The notes beneath the pieces are model-generated. The model searched no databases, had not been told where the DNA came from, and saw only the letters and a list, made by a program, of their open reading frames with translations. From Flagellimonas_A sp039592695 (lineage in GTDB: Bacteria; Bacteroidota; Bacteroidia; Flavobacteriales; Flavobacteriaceae), in contig NZ_JBBUTK010000001.1 in NCBI RefSeq assembly GCF_039592695.1, positions 186,001 to 250,000 on the forward strand: DNA of 64,000 nucleotides, in the 5' to 3' direction. Below are positions 10,002-19,726 of this stretch, in pieces. The position numbers and the translations under genes are program-made. How positions within the stretch are numbered: the first letter of the stretch is position 1; the number at the start of each line of letters is the position of its first letter.

Positions 10002-10009
10002 TACTTTTG
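10002..10009 (+). promoter_or_regulatory. mdh -7 promoter element
   Basis: TACTTTTG matches TAnnTTTG and lies 31 nt before the mdh ATG at 10041. It falls inside a possible upstream in-frame extension, which argues that the extension is not translated. Confidence 0.6.
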
Positions 10010-10040
10010 CGCCGAAGATAAATCTCAAAAAGAACAACGT

Positions 10041-10967
10041 ATGAAAATCACTGTAGTAGGTGCGGGAGCTGTGGGAGCAAGCTGTGCCGAATATATCGCC
10101 ATCAAAAATTTTGCCTCAGAAGTCGTGTTGTTGGATATCAAGGAAGGCTATGCCGAAGGCAAGGCCATGGATTTGATGCAAACGGCATCTTTAAACGGCT
10201 TTGACACCAAAATTACGGGAAGCACCAGCGATTACTCGAAAACTGCGGATAGCAATATTGTGGTCATTACCTCAGGCATCCCCAGAAAACCGGGCATGAC
10301 GCGTGAAGAATTGATAGGCATCAACGCAGGTATTGTAAAGTCGGTTTCTGCGAGTTTGATTAAGCATTCGCCCAATGCCATTATGATTGTGGTGAGCAAT
10401 CCGATGGACACGATGACCTATTTGGTGCACAAAACCACAGATTTGCCTAAAAACCGCATCATCGGTATGGGTGGGGCATTAGACAGTGCCCGATTCAAGT
10501 ACCGATTGGCAGAGGCCCTTGGGGCGCCCATTTCTGATGTGGATGGAATGGTCATCGGCGGCCACAGTGATACGGGTATGGTGCCACTTATAAGCCATGC
10601 TACGCGAAACAGTGTAAAAGTTTCTGAGTTTCTATCTGAAGACCAAATGGATTATGTCGTGCAAGAAACCAAAGTGGGCGGTGCCACATTGACAAAATTG
10701 CTGGGCACCAGTGCTTGGTATGCCCCTGGGGCGGCAGTTTCAGGACTTGTGCAGGCCATTGCCTGTGACCAGAAAAAGATGTTTCCGTGTTCTACCTTTT
10801 TAGAGGGTGAATATGGATTGAACGACATTTGTATCGGTGTGCCCGTGATATTGGGGCGAAATGGTATCGAAAAAATTGTTGCCATTGAGTTGGGCGATGC
10901 AGAAAAAAACAAAATGCAAGAGAGTGCTGAGGGCGTTCGCAAGACCAATGAGCTGCTCGACGTTTAG
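10041..10967 (+). CDS. mdh: Malate dehydrogenase (LDH-like type)
   Basis: Cytoplasmic TCA-cycle enzyme that interconverts malate and oxaloacetate with NAD(H). The protein has 308 residues. The Rossmann glycine motif GAGAVGAS lies at residues 7-14, with the NAD-specific acidic residue in LLDIKEG, substrate-binding Arg residues in IPRKPGMTR, VSNPMDT, and the catalytic His in IGGHSDTGMVP. The start at 10041 places the Rossmann strand at the N-terminus as in the family; a TTG-started form from 9966 would add 25 unlikely residues and include the -7 box. Confidence 0.95.
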   Translation: MKITVVGAGAVGASCAEYIAIKNFASEVVLLDIKEGYAEGKAMDLMQTASLNGFDTKITGSTSDYSKTADSNIVVITSGIPRKPGMTREELIGINAGIVKSVSASLIKHSPNAIMIVVSNPMDTMTYLVHKTTDLPKNRIIGMGGALDSARFKYRLAEALGAPISDVDGMVIGGHSDTGMVPLISHATRNSVKVSEFLSEDQMDYVVQETKVGGATLTKLLGTSAWYAPGAAVSGLVQAIACDQKKMFPCSTFLEGEYGLNDICIGVPVILGRNGIEKIVAIELGDAEKNKMQESAEGVRKTNELLDV

Positions 10968-11043
10968 CCAACAAAGCTTCATAATAATGGCGCTCCTTCC
11001 CTTGGATATTGCATCCGACGAGCGAAGCAAGAGGAATGCATAA

Positions 11044-11159
11044 GTGTCCCACATCCCGATGCGGGACGGAAAGGATTGAATTTATAGCGTTATGTTTCCA
11101 CCCTTTCCGTCATCCGCCTTTGGCGAATGCCACCTTTCCCTGTTCAGGTAAAGGAGCTG
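11044..11159. repeat. Two modules of a dispersed hairpin repeat
   Basis: The gap between mdh and secDF (300 nt, no gene) contains a plus-oriented module at 11044-11077 (GTGTCCC, hairpin TCCCG-ATG-CGGGA, then GACGGAAAGGATT). An inverted module lies at 11098-11159: on the minus strand it reads GCTCCTT, then AGGGAAAGGTG, a different hairpin (ATTCGCC/GGCGGAT), then GACGGAAAGGGT. The same framework recurs at 60194-60251. The flanks are conserved and the hairpin core varies. Confidence 0.65.
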
Positions 11160-11209
11160 TTATCCCTTTTGGACAAAACCAACGCTCCTTCACAATTCGC
11201 GGCATTTCA

Positions 11210-11240
11210 TTGGCAAATCTTTAGCGGAATGCTATATTTG
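11210..11240 (+). promoter_or_regulatory. secDF promoter
   Basis: A TTG at 11210-11212, a 20-nt spacer and TATATTTG at 11233-11240 match the Bacteroidota sigma-A promoter. The secDF ATG lies 28 nt further on. Confidence 0.7.
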
Positions 11241-11267
11241 CACGCTGTTTCTAAAAATTAAAAATCA

Positions 11268-14234
11268 ATGCAAAATAAGGGACTAATACGGCTTTTCGCG
11301 CTACTCTTCGGGTTGGTGAGCATTTACCAGCTATCCTTTACGTTTATTGCCAGTAAAGTTGAAAATGATGCAGAAGTCTATGCGGCCAACCAGATTTCAG
11401 AGGCTGAAGACAATTATGTGGCAAAGCGTGAGGCTCTCGAATCACAATATCTGGATTCTATCGGAAGCAATCCGATTTTGGGCTACACCAGTTATGAGGA
11501 TGCCAAGAAAAAGGAACTGAACAAGGGCCTTGACCTTAAAGGTGGTATCAATGTGACGCTTCAAATTTCCGTCAAGGATATTCTGAAAGGCCTTGCCAAC
11601 AACACTAAGAACCCCATCTTCAACAAGGCATTGGCCGATGCCGATGAGGCTTCCAAAAACAGTGATGAAACGTATTTAGAGCTCTTTTTTGATGCTTTTG
11701 ACAATATCAAGGGCGATACCAAATTGGCTTCCCCCGATATTTTTGCCAATAAAGGCTTGAGTGATGAAATCAACTTTCAGATGACCGATGATGAGGTCAA
11801 GCCGATTATCCGAAGAAAGATTGACGAATCCATTGTTTCAGCTTTTGAAGTGCTCCGAGAGCGTATTGACGGTTTTGGGGTGACACAACCGAATATTCAG
11901 CGTGAGGGCAATTCGGGCCGTATTTTGGTCGAATTGCCGGGAGCACGTGACATTGCCCGCGCCCAAGAACTGTTGTCGAGTACGGCACAGCTTGAATTTT
12001 GGGAAACCTACCAGCAAAGCAACCAAAGTTTGGGGCTTTTCTTTGTGAACGCCAACGAGCGTCTTCGAGACATTTTAGAACCCCAAGAACAAGAGCAGGA
12101 TACCTTGACCAAGCCCGAATCTGAAATTGATTCACTGCTTTCGGATGTCGCCCAAGATTCTTTGGATTTGACCGCAGAGGCGAATCCGTTGTTGGGCAAG
12201 TTGATTCCTGCGAGTCCGGGCAGTCATGCCATCGCGCGGGTGGCCATTTCTGATACTGCGGAAGTAGGCTCTTATTTGAGGATGCCAGAGATCAGAAGAC
12301 TACTGCCAGCTGACATTCAGTTTACAAAATTTGCATGGGAACGTCCGCCACAAGACTTGGAAACCGCGGAACTATATGCATTGAAATCAAATCGGGATGG
12401 CGTGCCACGAATCAGTGGTGATGTGGTTTCTGATGCACAGGCCACTTTTGACCAGTTCAACAAGCCAGCGGTCAGTATGACCATGAACACACGGGGCGCA
12501 AAAGAATGGGAGCGTCTGACAGGCGATGCGTTCAACAACCAGACGGGTATTGCCATTGTTCTTGACAACAAAGTGTACACCGCGCCTGGGGTTTCCACAG
12601 GGCCTATTTCTGGTGGACGCTCTGAAATCACGGGCCAATTCACGGTAAACGAGACCAAAGATATCGCCAATGTGCTGCGAGCGGGTAAATTGCCAGCATC
12701 CGCAGAAATCATTCAATCAGAAGTAGTCGGTCCGTCATTGGGGCAAGAAGCCATTGACAGTGGTTTTATGTCGTTTATGATTGCCATGGCCTTTGTCTTG
12801 CTTTGGATGATTTTCTATTATGGAAAAGCTGGAATTTTTGCCGATATCGCCTTGATTTTGAATATCCTGCTGATTTTCGGGGTTTTGACCAGTTTAGGAG
12901 CCGTATTGACATTGCCTGGTATTGCGGGTATCGTGTTGACCATTGGTATGTCGGTGGATGCCAACGTGCTCATCTTTGAGCGTATCAAAGAAGAATTGGC
13001 ACGTGGCAAGGGCAAGGCACAGGCCGTCGCCGACGGATTCAGCAATGCACTTTCTTCCATTTTGGATGCCAACATTACCACGGGCTTGACCGCCATCATT
13101 CTTTTTGTGTTTGGTTCGGGTCCGATCAAAGGGTTTGCGACGACACTTTTGATCGGTATCGTCACCTCGTTGTTCACGGCAATTTTCATTACGCGACTGT
13201 TGGTGGATTGGTATATTTCAAAAAAAGGTAGAAGCCTCGATTTCTCGACCGCAATGACCAAGAACCTGTTCACGAACATGAACATCAATTTCTTGGGCAA
13301 GCGCAAAATTGCCTATGTGATTTCAGCCATTTTGGTTGGTGTCGGTGCTTTTTCACTGTTCACCAAAGGTTTGCAACAAGGGGTTGATTTTGTGGGGGGG
13401 CGCTCGTATCAAATTCGTTTTGAAAAAGCGGTAAATCCTTCTGAGATTGCCTCTGAACTGAATGATGTATTTGGTAGCGGCACCAATGTGAAAACCTTTG
13501 GTGAGGCAAATCAAATCAAGGTCACCACCCCTTACAAAGTGGATGTTGAGGGTATTGAGGTGGATAATGAGATACAAAACAAGCTCTATACCTCATTGCA
13601 AAAATATTTGCCTGACGGTACCTCTTTTGAAGACTTTACCGTTGGTGCTTCTGAAAAATCTATCGGAATCTTACAATCGGTCAAAGTGGGGCCGACCATT
13701 GCCGACGATATCAAAAAGAATGCGGTTTGGGCCGTTATCGGCTCTTTGGCGGTCGTATTCTTGTACATTTTGCTGCGATTTAGAAAATGGCAGTTCTCTT
13801 TGGGTGCTGTGGCTGCGGTATTTCACGATGTCATGATCGTACTGGGCATCTTTTCATTGACCAGTGCCATTATGCCCTTCAATATGGAAATTGATCAAGC
13901 ATTCATCGCGGCTATTTTGACAGTGATCGGTTACTCGCTGAACGATACCGTGGTCGTATTCGACCGTATTCGTGAGGTGGTCAACCTAAAAGGCTGGAAA
14001 AACGGTAAGCACGTCAACCAAGCCCTGAACAGTACCTTGAGCCGTACCCTGAACACCTCTTTGACCACATTGATCGTGCTTTTGGCGATTTTTGTTTTTG
14101 GTGGCGAGAGCCTTCGCGGATTTATGTTCGCCATGATCGTGGGTATTTTGGTAGGTACGTACTCATCATTGTTCATCGCAACCCCTGTGATGTTCGATAC
14201 CTTGAAAAAGAAAATCCTTTCTGGAGAGGAATAA
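11268..14234 (+). CDS. secDF: Fused protein translocase subunit SecDF
   Basis: Single 988-residue polypeptide combining SecD and SecF, the inner-membrane proton-driven accessory of the Sec translocon. The N-terminal membrane helix is at about 7-27. The SecD periplasmic part starts with the LDLKGGINVTLQ motif, and SecD transmembrane signatures include GIVLTIGMSVDANVLIFERIKEE. The SecF half begins near residue 665 with KRKIAYVIS, continues with GVDFVGGRSYQIRF, and ends with YSLNDTVVVFDRIRE. The fusion is usual in Bacteroidota. Confidence 0.95.
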   Translation: MQNKGLIRLFALLFGLVSIYQLSFTFIASKVENDAEVYAANQISEAEDNYVAKREALESQYLDSIGSNPILGYTSYEDAKKKELNKGLDLKGGINVTLQISVKDILKGLANNTKNPIFNKALADADEASKNSDETYLELFFDAFDNIKGDTKLASPDIFANKGLSDEINFQMTDDEVKPIIRRKIDESIVSAFEVLRERIDGFGVTQPNIQREGNSGRILVELPGARDIARAQELLSSTAQLEFWETYQQSNQSLGLFFVNANERLRDILEPQEQEQDTLTKPESEIDSLLSDVAQDSLDLTAEANPLLGKLIPASPGSHAIARVAISDTAEVGSYLRMPEIRRLLPADIQFTKFAWERPPQDLETAELYALKSNRDGVPRISGDVVSDAQATFDQFNKPAVSMTMNTRGAKEWERLTGDAFNNQTGIAIVLDNKVYTAPGVSTGPISGGRSEITGQFTVNETKDIANVLRAGKLPASAEIIQSEVVGPSLGQEAIDSGFMSFMIAMAFVLLWMIFYYGKAGIFADIALILNILLIFGVLTSLGAVLTLPGIAGIVLTIGMSVDANVLIFERIKEELARGKGKAQAVADGFSNALSSILDANITTGLTAIILFVFGSGPIKGFATTLLIGIVTSLFTAIFITRLLVDWYISKKGRSLDFSTAMTKNLFTNMNINFLGKRKIAYVISAILVGVGAFSLFTKGLQQGVDFVGGRSYQIRFEKAVNPSEIASELNDVFGSGTNVKTFGEANQIKVTTPYKVDVEGIEVDNEIQNKLYTSLQKYLPDGTSFEDFTVGASEKSIGILQSVKVGPTIADDIKKNAVWAVIGSLAVVFLYILLRFRKWQFSLGAVAAVFHDVMIVLGIFSLTSAIMPFNMEIDQAFIAAILTVIGYSLNDTVVVFDRIREVVNLKGWKNGKHVNQALNSTLSRTLNTSLTTLIVLLAIFVFGGESLRGFMFAMIVGILVGTYSSLFIATPVMFDTLKKKILSGEE

Positions 14235-14257
14235 AATTCCAGACTAACTCAAATGCT

Positions 14258-14290
14258 AAAGCCATCTGTCTCAAACGGGTGGCTTTTATT
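14258..14290. terminator. Terminator between secDF and the nuclease-like gene
   Basis: AAAGCCA (14258-14264) pairs with TGGCTTT (14280-14286), followed by a T-rich tract. It overlaps the stop-codon end of the convergent minus-strand gene. Confidence 0.65.
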
Positions 14291-16127
14291 TTTTTAAAGA
14301 CCGTATGACTCTTTGGCTATCGATTAGGACATCCCTCAGAAGAATCTTATATGGGAACTCATCTAAACCTGATTCTTCGAAAGCTTGATAGATGTCAATT
14401 AAAGCTTCAGAAGTGATGAGAGATAAATTCAAATCATAGTCTAAACCACACTCATTAATGAATTCATCTGTAAAAGATGGAGCTATTATAAAAGTCTTTG
14501 AAACTTTTAACCCAGCTTTCAGCGCCAAATCTTTATAAGATTTTATTTGTCTTGAAGCAGAACTATATTTATTGAACTTGGTATCTTTTTTGGTTTTGCA
14601 CTCAACTATGATAATTTCTTCATCATCCAATTTTATGATAATGTCTATTTTATCTTTGACAGTATTAATTCTTTTTCGAAGTTTTTCATCTATATCTAGC
14701 CCCATGTTTTGAAAAATGAGCTTAGTTAGATTTTCATATTGTATACCTAATTCCGATTCTTTTATTTCAATATTGTTGGCTTTTAACTCATTAATATCCC
14801 TATTTGAGATATTGATATAATTCTCTAAATAGAGATTTTGTGTATCTCTATATTCATCGAGAATATTTAAAATTTCATTTCCTCTCTTAGATATGTTGGA
14901 TTTTTCACAAAAGGCTATAATATCATCGTTTGGTAAGGCATAGAGTATATCTATTGGTTTCAGATTATGATTCAAAAGGGATTTTGCTTTTAATTCGGTT
15001 GTATCTTGTAATTCAAATTCTACCCTAATATTTCTTTCAAAACTGCGCAAACACTTTTTCAAATCATATAACAGCTTATCATAGCCGTGGAGCGATACGC
15101 TGATATTATCACTACTTTCTTTTTCATTTAGATAATCAACTAAGTTTTGGAATTTATCCTCAAGAGAAAGCCCTTTTATATGGCTGTCAATCTCAAGTTT
15201 TTTCTCGACAAGGTCAGTTAAAAACTTCTTTTTATCAGTTTTTGTGGTACCATCTTTGTGAGCGGAAGAAAGTAGGACTTTGGAAAATGGAACTCCCTCA
15301 TTAATAATTTCTTTAATTTTTTCTTCTCTACTTAGTGCTCTGTCGATATTGTGTTTCCTTGAAATTAAATTGATTTGACCATCTCTGAGCTGTTTTAGTA
15401 CTCGAAGGAAAATTTTGTTTGAAACTTGTTTGCCTCGTATTTTTCTTAAAACTTTTACTATCCCGTCAGGAACAAAAATTTGATGGTGTTTTTTGGAATA
15501 CATAATTATTCCAATCTTAACCAGATAATTAATCACATCATCGACTTCACGTTTATTTAAAGGGACTACTGAATAATTTATTAGTTTGATTTCTTCATGG
15601 GAAAGGTCTAATCCATTGGAGATGGTATTCAAGATAGACTGCTCTTCTATGGTGACTTTGCAATCTCGATTTAAGGCTATATCATTTGTGTATGCAGTCT
15701 TTAGACAATCACAGTAAAGACGATAATCTTTTACCCGTTGTTCTTCGTCTTCAGAGTCTAGAACAGTTTTAAGCTGTTTACTTTTGGATTTTATTTTCCT
15801 GATTTCTTTTTCGTAGAGTTTTAATAACCATTCTCTACTCATCAATGAATTTCCATCCCTAATTAAAATGTCAACTAAAATGTCGAGTTGAGAAGTTGCA
15901 CTTGAAAATTCTCTCAAAATATGTTGTTCAAACTCGTTTTCTACCAAATAAAAAATCTCTTCAACACTTAAATTATCTGCATTCTTTATTTGACCATCAG
16001 TATTGTTTAGTATTTTATCAATCTTTTTTAGATTTCTAGGTTCAGAGCTTATTATTTGCTCAATAATTCGAAGAAAATTGTTTTTTTCAAAAGTGTTTAC
16101 AATGTCAAGAATTTCTGAAATCTTCAT
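14286..16127 (-). CDS. Large PD-(D/E)XK nuclease-like protein, probably accessory
   Basis: Unrecognised 613-residue protein. Near the C-terminus D495, 13 residues, then E509-C-K511 (within DIIIKLDDEEIIIVECK) form a PD-(D/E)XK/Mrr-like restriction-nuclease core, preceded by an Arg/Lys-rich helix. The N-terminal two thirds is mostly helical and charged. Residues about 385-425 (IDILYALPNDDIIAF, then SKRGNEILNILDEY) vaguely resemble a SAP-type DNA-binding motif; this is inference. The gene is clearly more AT-rich than its neighbours, is monocistronic, and sits between conserved housekeeping loci. These are signs of horizontal gain. A perfect hairpin (ACGATA/TATCGT, 16157-16171) precedes it. It could be a stand-alone defence nuclease or a DNA-maintenance protein. 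Confidence 0.6.
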   Translation of the reverse strand: MKISEILDIVNTFEKNNFLRIIEQIISSEPRNLKKIDKILNNTDGQIKNADNLSVEEIFYLVENEFEQHILREFSSATSQLDILVDILIRDGNSLMSREWLLKLYEKEIRKIKSKSKQLKTVLDSEDEEQRVKDYRLYCDCLKTAYTNDIALNRDCKVTIEEQSILNTISNGLDLSHEEIKLINYSVVPLNKREVDDVINYLVKIGIIMYSKKHHQIFVPDGIVKVLRKIRGKQVSNKIFLRVLKQLRDGQINLISRKHNIDRALSREEKIKEIINEGVPFSKVLLSSAHKDGTTKTDKKKFLTDLVEKKLEIDSHIKGLSLEDKFQNLVDYLNEKESSDNISVSLHGYDKLLYDLKKCLRSFERNIRVEFELQDTTELKAKSLLNHNLKPIDILYALPNDDIIAFCEKSNISKRGNEILNILDEYRDTQNLYLENYINISNRDINELKANNIEIKESELGIQYENLTKLIFQNMGLDIDEKLRKRINTVKDKIDIIIKLDDEEIIIVECKTKKDTKFNKYSSASRQIKSYKDLALKAGLKVSKTFIIAPSFTDEFINECGLDYDLNLSLITSEALIDIYQAFEESGLDEFPYKILLRDVLIDSQRVIRSLKK

Positions 16128-16238
16128 TTTAAGAAATTGGGTTTCGTTAATAAAGAACGATAACGTATCGTAGTTTCAAGACCAAAGGAAGAGATTGTAG
16201 GGCTGACTAAAATATGAATTTACAAATACTTTTCTTAC

Positions 16239-16565
16239 CTATTTGGGTGGTAAACTCATCACGTACTCAAATCCCTTTTGTAGATATTTACCCAAAACTT
16301 CATGGTCAGAAAGTAGTGGTTCAGGAATCAGCACATAATCTCTCATCGTGGCACCGTAAGAAATAAAGGGCTTTGCACCATAAGACGCATCAAATTCTTT
16401 TTGGTCTTCTTTTGAAAGGCGTATGCCCAGTTCGTTCGCCTTGTTCACCAGAGAAAACATATAACCATTGGCCGAAGTATAGGGCATGGTCTTTCCCTTT
16501 CTTTGAAAATTTGGATTCGCCACCACCACGGCATCATAAATTTCTAAAAGTTCATCACGGTTCAT
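16239..16565 (-). CDS. TfoX N-terminal-like small protein
   Basis: Protein of 108 residues. The central and C-terminal pattern (GYMFSLVNKANELGIRLS, AKPFISYGATMRDYVLIPEPLL, ending YVMSLPPK) follows the TfoX_N fold found in many small stand-alone bacterial proteins of unknown role. There is no TfoX C-terminal helix-hairpin domain. Its ATG overlaps the 3' end of the upstream decarboxylase gene by 11 nt, so the two are probably co-transcribed. Confidence 0.65.
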   Translation of the reverse strand: MNRDELLEIYDAVVVANPNFQRKGKTMPYTSANGYMFSLVNKANELGIRLSKEDQKEFDASYGAKPFISYGATMRDYVLIPEPLLSDHEVLGKYLQKGFEYVMSLPPK

Positions 16566-18033
16566 GCTGTTCCATTTTTAATGTGGTTTTTTCAAGCTTC
16601 TGGGCTACGTCGCGAATGACCTCCAAAAGATAATCAATGGAATTCTTGGTCTTTCGATGATTGATGAGACAGGCACGAATGGCATATTCGCCTTTTAGCG
16701 TTGTGCCCATGATAAAGACCCTGCCGTCTTTTTCCAGTTCGGGCATCAGTCTTCGGTTGAATTCCTCTACATCTTTTTTGGATTCTATGTCACCAACATA
16801 TCGAAAACACGAAACTGCCAACTTTGAATCGGCAACCAATTCAAAATCTTGTGACGCTGCTACCTGTTCATTGAGGTACTGGGTCAAATCAATATCTTTT
16901 TGGATCATCGCTTTGATACGGTCCATGCCGTAAGCTTTGATGGTCATCCAAACCTTGAAGGCTTTGGCATTGCGTGACAATTGAAAATAATGCTCATTGA
17001 ATTCCAATCGGTTGCCGTCATTCGCCAGTTCGGTATCCAAATAGGCTGCTTTTTTGTAGTAGGTACGTTTGAGATGATTCCAACTACGTACCAGGGTACA
17101 TCCTCCCTCAAAAGGCACATAAAGCCATTTGTGAAAATCAAGTGCTATGGAATCGGCCTTTTCCATTCCTTTGTATTCTTCTTTTAAGCTATCTAGAATT
17201 CCGGCCAAAGCTCCGTAGGCACCATCAATATGGTACCATAACCCATACTTTTTGGCAATGTCGGCCAATACATTCAAATCATCGATTGCCCCGGTATTTA
17301 CCGTACCTGCATTGCCAACCACGCAGAACGGTTGTAGACCATTTGCTAAATCGGCTTCAATCTGCTCAATCAGTGTATCGGTTTTGATTTTGAAGCCATC
17401 ATCCGTTTCAATCTTGTGGAGATAATCGGTGCCAATGCCCAAAAGTTCCACACTTTTATCCATGCAGCTGTGCACTTCTTCAGAAGCATAGACTACAAAG
17501 GGCTGCTGATTGAACAACCCCTTTTTTCGAATGTCGGCTTTTTCAAACATGATATTTCTACCCACGGTAAGACCTGTCAAGTTTGCGGCCGAGCCACCAC
17601 TGACCAATACTCCGCCTGATGCTTCTGGAAAATCCAGCAATTTTGCTGTCCATGCAATGACCCTTTTCTCAATCTCGTTCATGGCGGCCCCCAAATGCCA
17701 TTTGGTCTGGTTTTGGTTGATGGTAGCCGCCAGTTTTTCGGCAACAATGGCAATTTGATTGCCCCCAGACATGACATAGGCGTACATGTGCGGACCCAGA
17801 TTTCCGGTAGCGGTCTGCATCACCTTTTTCTCGACCTCTTCCAACAGATCGGTGGTATTCATTCCTAGATTGGGGAGTTCTTCCTCAAACCATGATGCAA
17901 CTTCTTTTTGGGAAAAGTAGTGATAGCCCTTTAGGTCTTCTAATTTTTTGAACTTTTCGAACACCAGTTCGGTGCTCTTGTCAAGTAGTTTTTTGAATTG
18001 TTCTTCAGAAAAATCCAATGAATCGTTTGGCAT
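16555..18033 (-). CDS. Pyridoxal-phosphate-dependent (group II) amino acid decarboxylase
   Basis: A 492-residue member of the aromatic-amino-acid/glutamate decarboxylase superfamily. Visible features: SGGVLVSGGSAANLTGL (PLP phosphate site), VHSCMDK, GNAGTVNTGAIDDL, YHIDGAYG with the PLP-ring Asp, and the Schiff-base Lys in ALDFHKWLYVPFEGG. It probably removes the alpha-carboxyl of an aromatic or related amino acid, but the substrate is not determined. The start ATG is at 18033; a TTG two codons upstream is also possible. Confidence 0.85.
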   Translation of the reverse strand: MPNDSLDFSEEQFKKLLDKSTELVFEKFKKLEDLKGYHYFSQKEVASWFEEELPNLGMNTTDLLEEVEKKVMQTATGNLGPHMYAYVMSGGNQIAIVAEKLAATINQNQTKWHLGAAMNEIEKRVIAWTAKLLDFPEASGGVLVSGGSAANLTGLTVGRNIMFEKADIRKKGLFNQQPFVVYASEEVHSCMDKSVELLGIGTDYLHKIETDDGFKIKTDTLIEQIEADLANGLQPFCVVGNAGTVNTGAIDDLNVLADIAKKYGLWYHIDGAYGALAGILDSLKEEYKGMEKADSIALDFHKWLYVPFEGGCTLVRSWNHLKRTYYKKAAYLDTELANDGNRLEFNEHYFQLSRNAKAFKVWMTIKAYGMDRIKAMIQKDIDLTQYLNEQVAASQDFELVADSKLAVSCFRYVGDIESKKDVEEFNRRLMPELEKDGRVFIMGTTLKGEYAIRACLINHRKTKNSIDYLLEVIRDVAQKLEKTTLKMEQHEP

Positions 18034-18206
18034 GTTCAATCTTTAGTTTGCTGATTACAACATCGTTTGGTTCTATGGACGCATTGATGCTATGTTATTC
18101 ATCTTCAAAATAAAAGTAAGGATTTTTTCAGCCGTAAATTCTGATAAAACCCGTGATGGCTCTATTGTGGATTTAACCCATCATTGTCTGTGCAACCCGA
18201 TATGCC

Positions 18207-19667
18207 CTATGTTTGTTTTGCAAAAACCTCCAGCCAAGAAATCAACTGACTGAACAGGGTGAAGTTTTGTATTACCCTTGTCTGCCCGTTGAACCCCCAT
18301 TTATCACGCTCTTTAGGATGGTTGAGCATATAGGTAAGTGCCTTGGAAAGGCTTTCAATGTTCGTGGGATCATCATTAATGAGACCCGTTTTGTTATGCG
18401 CTACCTGAAATTTCAATCCTGCCGCTGCGGAAACCAATAGTGGCTTTCTTTTCCACATACCTTCGGTGGCGGTCAATCCAAAACCTTCTTGTATGGAATT
18501 CTGAACGATAATACTTGAGGCTCTTTGCAGTGCATTGACAATCAGGGCATTTTCCTTGGGATTGTCCAACGGGAGCAGTAAAATGGCAATGTCTTTTTGC
18601 ATATCACCATCCAATTCTTGGTACGCTTCCGTAAGTTCCTTCAGCACTGCTTTGCCCTCTGGATCATCTGAGACAAAGGCAGGGTCAGGGCCGCCCATGA
18701 CCAACAGGGTCATTTTAATGCGTTTGTACTCCAAACTTTCTGGATCCCCATGTTCCAAATTCTCTTTTTTCATCTTGATGAAAGCCTCCATCAATTCTTT
18801 AAATCCCTTTAATCTATCCCATCTAGAGATTTCCGTAACAAAAGGGCGATAGATGAGGTTCAGTTTGCTTGTTTGGTTCGGCGAACCAAAAGAGCCATCG
18901 GGCATGATTCTTCGTACCAAATGGTTGTACCGATGATACAGAATTGCCTCGTGGTCATCGGTTATGCCCGATTGATATAAGATGCCAATGGATTTATGAA
19001 GCTGCAACGCCCTATTTTTATGGCTCAAGGGGTCTATGGCCGGGGGAATGATGGAGGTTCTGTTCTTAAGAGTTTTAGGAACATAGGAAGGCAGACTAAA
19101 AATGAAATGGTCATAATCATCCGTATACTTTGAGAGAAATTTCCAGACGGCGTCCGTTACATCGGTATCATCTTCCAGCCCAATGTGGCAGCGCCAAATG
19201 ATGGGAACGTTTTTTTCTTTCTTGATCATGGCGGCCAAGGGCATGGGTTGTGGGTCGTGCACCACCACGATATCGCCTTCATTTATCAGTTCTAAGGCTT
19301 TCGGTAGGTTTTGACAGTTTACCCTTTCATAAATTGTTCTGTCCTCTTCTGTGAATTTACCGTCACCACTGCCATGAATGGCGTTATGGATGCGCTTGGT
19401 CAAATCAAAAAAGGCATCTTCATTGGCCTCTATCACCAACCATTCAATGGAAACACCAAGCTCGCGTAGTATGCGCATTTGGCTGGGCAACATTTCTGCA
19501 ACTCCTCCGCCGATGGCAGTAGAATTGATCATCCAGATGGTTTTCCCATTTAGAGCACCGATCAATGGTTTTGATTGTTCCAAAAAATCGAGTACGGAAG
19601 AATAGAGCGCGCCGTACGCTTTGTAATCTCCAATTTTAGCACCTGGCTTCACCTGTATTTTTTGCAT
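18207..19667 (-). CDS. Trehalose synthase-like glycosyltransferase (GT4, TreT type)
   Basis: A 486-residue GT-B retaining glycosyltransferase. The N-terminus (MINSTAIGGGVAEMLPSQM) matches the TreT/trehalose synthase family, which makes trehalose from an NDP-glucose and glucose. The C-terminal half has the GT4 donor site (ITDDH, VTEISRWDRLKGF, and the E-x7-E-like IQEGFGLTATEGMW). It may supply trehalose as an osmolyte, which would suit a marine cell; that is inference. It is separated by 59 nt from the downstream ABC gene. Confidence 0.75.
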   Translation of the reverse strand: MQKIQVKPGAKIGDYKAYGALYSSVLDFLEQSKPLIGALNGKTIWMINSTAIGGGVAEMLPSQMRILRELGVSIEWLVIEANEDAFFDLTKRIHNAIHGSGDGKFTEEDRTIYERVNCQNLPKALELINEGDIVVVHDPQPMPLAAMIKKEKNVPIIWRCHIGLEDDTDVTDAVWKFLSKYTDDYDHFIFSLPSYVPKTLKNRTSIIPPAIDPLSHKNRALQLHKSIGILYQSGITDDHEAILYHRYNHLVRRIMPDGSFGSPNQTSKLNLIYRPFVTEISRWDRLKGFKELMEAFIKMKKENLEHGDPESLEYKRIKMTLLVMGGPDPAFVSDDPEGKAVLKELTEAYQELDGDMQKDIAILLLPLDNPKENALIVNALQRASSIIVQNSIQEGFGLTATEGMWKRKPLLVSAAAGLKFQVAHNKTGLINDDPTNIESLSKALTYMLNHPKERDKWGFNGQTRVIQNFTLFSQLISWLEVFAKQT

Positions 19668-19726
19668 GTAAGGGTGGGTTTTTGGTTCTTTGTTAAGTTA
19701 CGAAAAACATGGTAACCAGCACGATA

